Origin: Acanthacorydalis orientalis
Taxonomy: Eukaryota; Arthropoda; Insecta; Megaloptera; Corydalidae
DNA length: 64,000 nucleotides
Direction: 5' to 3'
NCBI GenBank assembly: GCA_034766995.1
Contig: CM068313.1
Span: 19,132,512 to 19,196,511 of the forward strand
This document shows positions 61,834-64,000 of this stretch, in pieces. Each line of letters starts with the position of its first letter. Within the stretch, counting starts at the first letter, position 1. A program made the translations under genes and the position numbers. The notes beneath the pieces are model-generated. The model was not told the origin of the DNA. It ran no database searches and saw only the letters and a program-made list of their open reading frames with translations.

Positions 61834-61947
61834 AAATTATATTAAAAGTTTAATTAGGGATAAACATATCAAATTATAAAAATATTAGTAAAAATATGAA
61901 AAAAATCATAACGGGCTTTTTCAATCCCTTTCATGTCAACTGATGAC

Positions 61948-62000
61948 ATGTTTGGAAAATTTTTATTCAATGATCAAAAAACAACATATTTCACATTTTT
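61948..62000 (+). repeat. Direct repeat flanking the transposon cluster, copy B
   Basis: The partner of 60208-60256, with core GATCAAAAAACAACATATTT followed by CACATTTT. Just downstream (62030-62150) lies less AT-rich sequence containing CTGGCA and later TTTGACGTT. The same two words occur in the same order in the leader of the transposase relic at 33945-34240 (reading its minus strand), so this may be another fragment of that family. Confidence 0.45.
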
Positions 62001-62149
62001 GTGCAACGTGCATGTATAGTTGCGGTTTATTGGTGAAATAATCGCTTCAGGGATGCAACGTTACATACGTAACTTCTGGCAACTAATAAATAATAGTACT
62101 AAAAGCGTAACATTTGCAGTTTGTGTTCTATATTTGACGTTTTAAAAAT

Positions 62150-63240
62150 TTCATTGAAATTAAAGAGCTTAATATTGAATTTTTGCTGGATATTATTTTA
62201 AATTTATAAATAGTGATAAATTCGTTAAAGTAACAATTTATACAATCAAATTCGAACATATTTTCTATTAAAAGATAATTTTATAAAAGTATCAATATTT
62301 TGAGACATATTTTTTACTCAAAAATGTTGAAAGCTTGTTAATGTTATAAAATAACATGTTTAAAAATATTTAATGTAGAATAATAATAAAAATATATTTT
62401 TGTGATAGTGTTTTTATTAATATTCTTTAATTACATATTATTCGACAATTAATTAGCTTAAAAAGTATTATTTAATTTAAATAAAAGAATAATTTATTAT
62501 TTTTTAAAAAACTAACGAACAAGTGTAATATTAATAATAAAAGTGATTAAGCTATTGATATCGGATGACCATACTTAGATAATTGATAGATATACTTTTT
62601 TTACATTAGTTAAATTTTAAACTTAATGATTATTAACTGTAATTAAACTAGTATTAATAAAATACTTTAATTTTTATGTAATATACAAATTAAATGAAGT
62701 ATGCATGACGGAAAGTTTATTATAATTATTTATTATTTCGTATAACTAATTAATCAATAGGAATTTATTTCATGACTTCATTATGCGTGGAATTTATCGA
62801 GGTAAATAAGTCAAAGGTTAAATGAAATATTTACTAATAATATATCATTTAATGTACTCCGTTGTTAAATTTATTACTCCTACGAAAATTGTTAAGGACA
62901 AATTTATTTTTGCGTTATATATCAATATATAAGAAATAAAAAAAATACACTTAATTAACATGCTTAAGTAGTTTAAAAATAATGGAATATCAAATTATTT
63001 TTAATAGTAATTGTTTGAATATGAAATTTCAGAAATATCTTTTTTCATCAGTGATAAAGTAAGATTATCTAGTAATAAAAATTACTTTTTATATTTTTTA
63101 AAACATTCTTCATAAATTCCCTACTGATTTCACGTTATTTCTTTCCTATGGACGTTATACGTAATTCAGAAAAAAATACACACGGAATACCTTTAACATT
63201 AAAATAAAAAAATGTATATATCTCATGTAGAAAAGTTATG
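62150..63240. other. AT-rich unique DNA, nothing seen
   Basis: No microsatellite, frame or motif of note. Confidence 0.5.
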
Positions 63241-63480
63241 TATGTGTTAAGAGAGTGGGGAAAATAGAGAAACGGCAAAGGAAAAGATGTGTTTTTAATT
63301 CTGGCGCTGATTTATTTAAAAGCGCATTTTGTAATAAATTACGGGCCGCCGGGGTATGGCTGCGCGACTGCTTTTTTATCTTTTGTAGCGTCAGAGAACA
63401 CAAGAGGAATGACAGTTTAGTTTGGTGGCGAGAAATTAAATTTATTTGATAACGAAACTCGCCGATAACGTTGTATCGTG
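63240..63480. other. GC-richer island with open 64-codon frame
   Basis: The plus frame to TGA at 63447-63449 includes 'KRQRKRCVFNSGADLFKSAF' and 'LRAAGVWLRDCFFIFCSVRE'. It has no ATG, and it opens about 8 codons earlier, after a TAG. The DNA also has an inverted GCGCT..AGCGC pair (63303-63324) and ACGGGCCGCCGGGG. It is either an exon fragment or conserved regulatory DNA. Confidence 0.25.
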
Positions 63481-64000
63481 AGAATATATAGCTAAATAAA
63501 TAAACGGCAACTCTTGTTCATAAGGTTTTCTTCATTTATTTTCAATTATCGTTAATTCATTTACTTTTCATCTCGATTGATTCTTAAGTACTAGAAATTT
63601 AGCCGATCTATATTTGCATCTACTTATTGTATAAAATATGAAACATTTTTACATACTACGTCTACAAAAGAATATAATTTTGTAATCAAAAGCCTAGAAA
63701 CAAACATATACATAAGTATGTATTACTACGTATATGATGGGGTATTCAGTTGCTTGGTATGTTTGGAGTGGATGATCGATTTGTCTAAATTTGATTACAA
63801 TTTTCTGTCTTGTCCGATGACCAAACATTTTTTATTTTGAATGTCATTATTTATTTTATAATTCTGTTTCTAAGATATATTTTCTAATTTTACTGTATAT
63901 TATTATTTGTTATTTTCTTTAGAGATAATATTTAAAAAAATTAATATAAGAATAAATAGAAATCTAAAATATAACTTGAAGTTAAAAGTTAGCCATAATT

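Noticed and set aside
1..64000. Known insect microRNAs (let-7, bantam, miR-1, miR-9, miR-10, miR-124 and similar)
   Set aside because: I looked for their mature sequences by eye on the plus strand and as reverse complements and found none.

Overview
The window is very A+T-rich (about four fifths A+T by eye) nuclear DNA. Roughly 70-80 long TA dinucleotide tracts punctuate it, many joined to CA or TG runs. The decayed DNA transposons are of insect type: a mariner element with TTAGGTTGG ends flanked by TA, and transposase remnants of the IS630/Tc1-mariner group. I infer an arthropod, most likely an insect and plausibly a hymenopteran; the exact taxon is a guess. There are no bacterial operons, ribosome binding sites, CRISPR arrays, or recognisable tRNA or rRNA genes. 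I cannot support any intact host protein gene, so the window reads as intergenic or long-intron DNA. Most long ATG-started frames are read-through of TA tracts (Tyr-Ile repeats). LAYOUT. 1-2290: AT-rich with TA tracts. 2290-2660: the most GC- and CpG-rich island, with a possible exon or promoter. 3200-3315: a possible promoter plus untranslated exon. 4299-4464: a fresh 87-bp tandem duplication. 6709-7260: an internally deleted mariner with both ends and TA target duplications. 7318-7612: a coding-like but broken frame. 10380-10850, 12000-12350, 17030-17420, 21130-21420, 28030-28400, 29350-29700, 31020-31660, 36330-36660, 40600-41170, 48120-48340, 52080-52330, 53250-53680, 56050-56720, 59560-60010 and 63240-63480: more complex islands between TA tracts, several with homeodomain-like motifs or palindromes; these are the best candidates for conserved regulatory DNA or small exons. 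13385-13728: a possible small inverted-repeat element. 30042-30099: a strong 22-bp hairpin. 33945-34240: the N-terminal part of an IS630/Tc1-type transposase (minus strand). 34785-35093: a 102-residue stop-free frame with protein-like composition (minus strand). 46690-47673: a diverged direct duplication. 58533-58605: a candidate 73-nt exon bounded by good splice signals (minus strand). 60457-61074: the C-terminal DDE part of the same transposase family (minus strand). 61090-61298: a second, different mariner relic abutting it. 60208-60256 and 61948-62000: diverged direct repeats bracketing that cluster. HOW THE PARTS RELATE. I see no cooperating gene system. The recurring theme is old Tc1/mariner-superfamily DNA transposons decaying into an expanding TA-microsatellite background, with islands of unique sequence that may be regulatory. 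Composition figures are estimates by eye, and no database search was possible.
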